This document shows, piece by piece, positions 6,273-6,292 of a stretch of 6,292 bases of DNA (within the stretch, counting starts at the first letter, position 1; each line of letters starts with the position of its first letter). Position numbers and translations under genes: made by a program. Origin of the DNA: an uncultured Eubacteriales bacterium (GTDB taxonomy: Bacteria > Bacillota > Clostridia > Oscillospirales > Acutalibacteraceae); NCBI GenBank assembly GCA_934630995.1, contig CAKTXU010000115.1:1-6292 (forward strand), in the 5' to 3' direction. The notes beneath the pieces are model-generated. The model was not told the DNA's origin and made no database searches. It worked only from the letters and a program-made list of their open reading frames with translations.

Positions 6273-6292
6273 CGGTTGTTTCCCGCCCTTCT

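Noticed and set aside
1..6292. CRISPR arrays, tRNA or rRNA genes, insertion sequences, toxin-antitoxin or phage-defence genes
   Set aside because: I looked for repeats at regular spacing, cloverleaf patterns, transposase motifs and defence-type domains and found none. The window appears to be an ordinary sigma operon facing an ABC transporter operon.

Overview
This is a GC-rich window (about 60% by eye) with strong AGGAGG-type ribosome binding sites and tightly overlapping genes. Together with the gene families present, this suggests a high-GC Firmicute, probably a gut Clostridia/Oscillospiraceae-like organism. That assignment is inference: there is no rRNA or marker gene to confirm it.

Left half, + strand (1 to about 2846): a four-gene operon. 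It holds an ECF-type sigma factor whose 5' end is cut by the window edge, a zinc-binding (ZAS/zf-HC2 type) single-pass anti-sigma factor, and two proline-rich multi-pass membrane proteins of no function I can name. The genes overlap by 4, 11 and 1 bp, each downstream gene has a good Shine-Dalgarno, and the operon closes with a perfect 19-bp terminator hairpin. The likely logic is a membrane-held sigma factor released by an envelope or redox signal, with the two membrane proteins as sensors, modulators or effectors.

Middle (about 2849 to 3154): a non-coding convergent intergenic region with no recognisable gene. Next to the end of the right-hand operon is a GC-rich stem-loop that may be its terminator.

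Right half, - strand (6272 down to 3209): a two-gene ABC transporter operon. An ABC-2/YtrB-like ATPase is followed, with overlap, by a large permease that has about nine membrane segments and an extracytoplasmic C-terminal domain of about 340 residues. Such pairs in Firmicutes often lie next to a GntR-type repressor and are linked to cell-envelope or antibiotic stress. No regulator is visible here because only 20 bases lie upstream of the ATPase.

The gene families are ordinary. The least explained parts are the two membrane proteins after the anti-sigma factor, the permease's extracytoplasmic domain, and a sharp change in leucine codon choice inside the ATPase gene.
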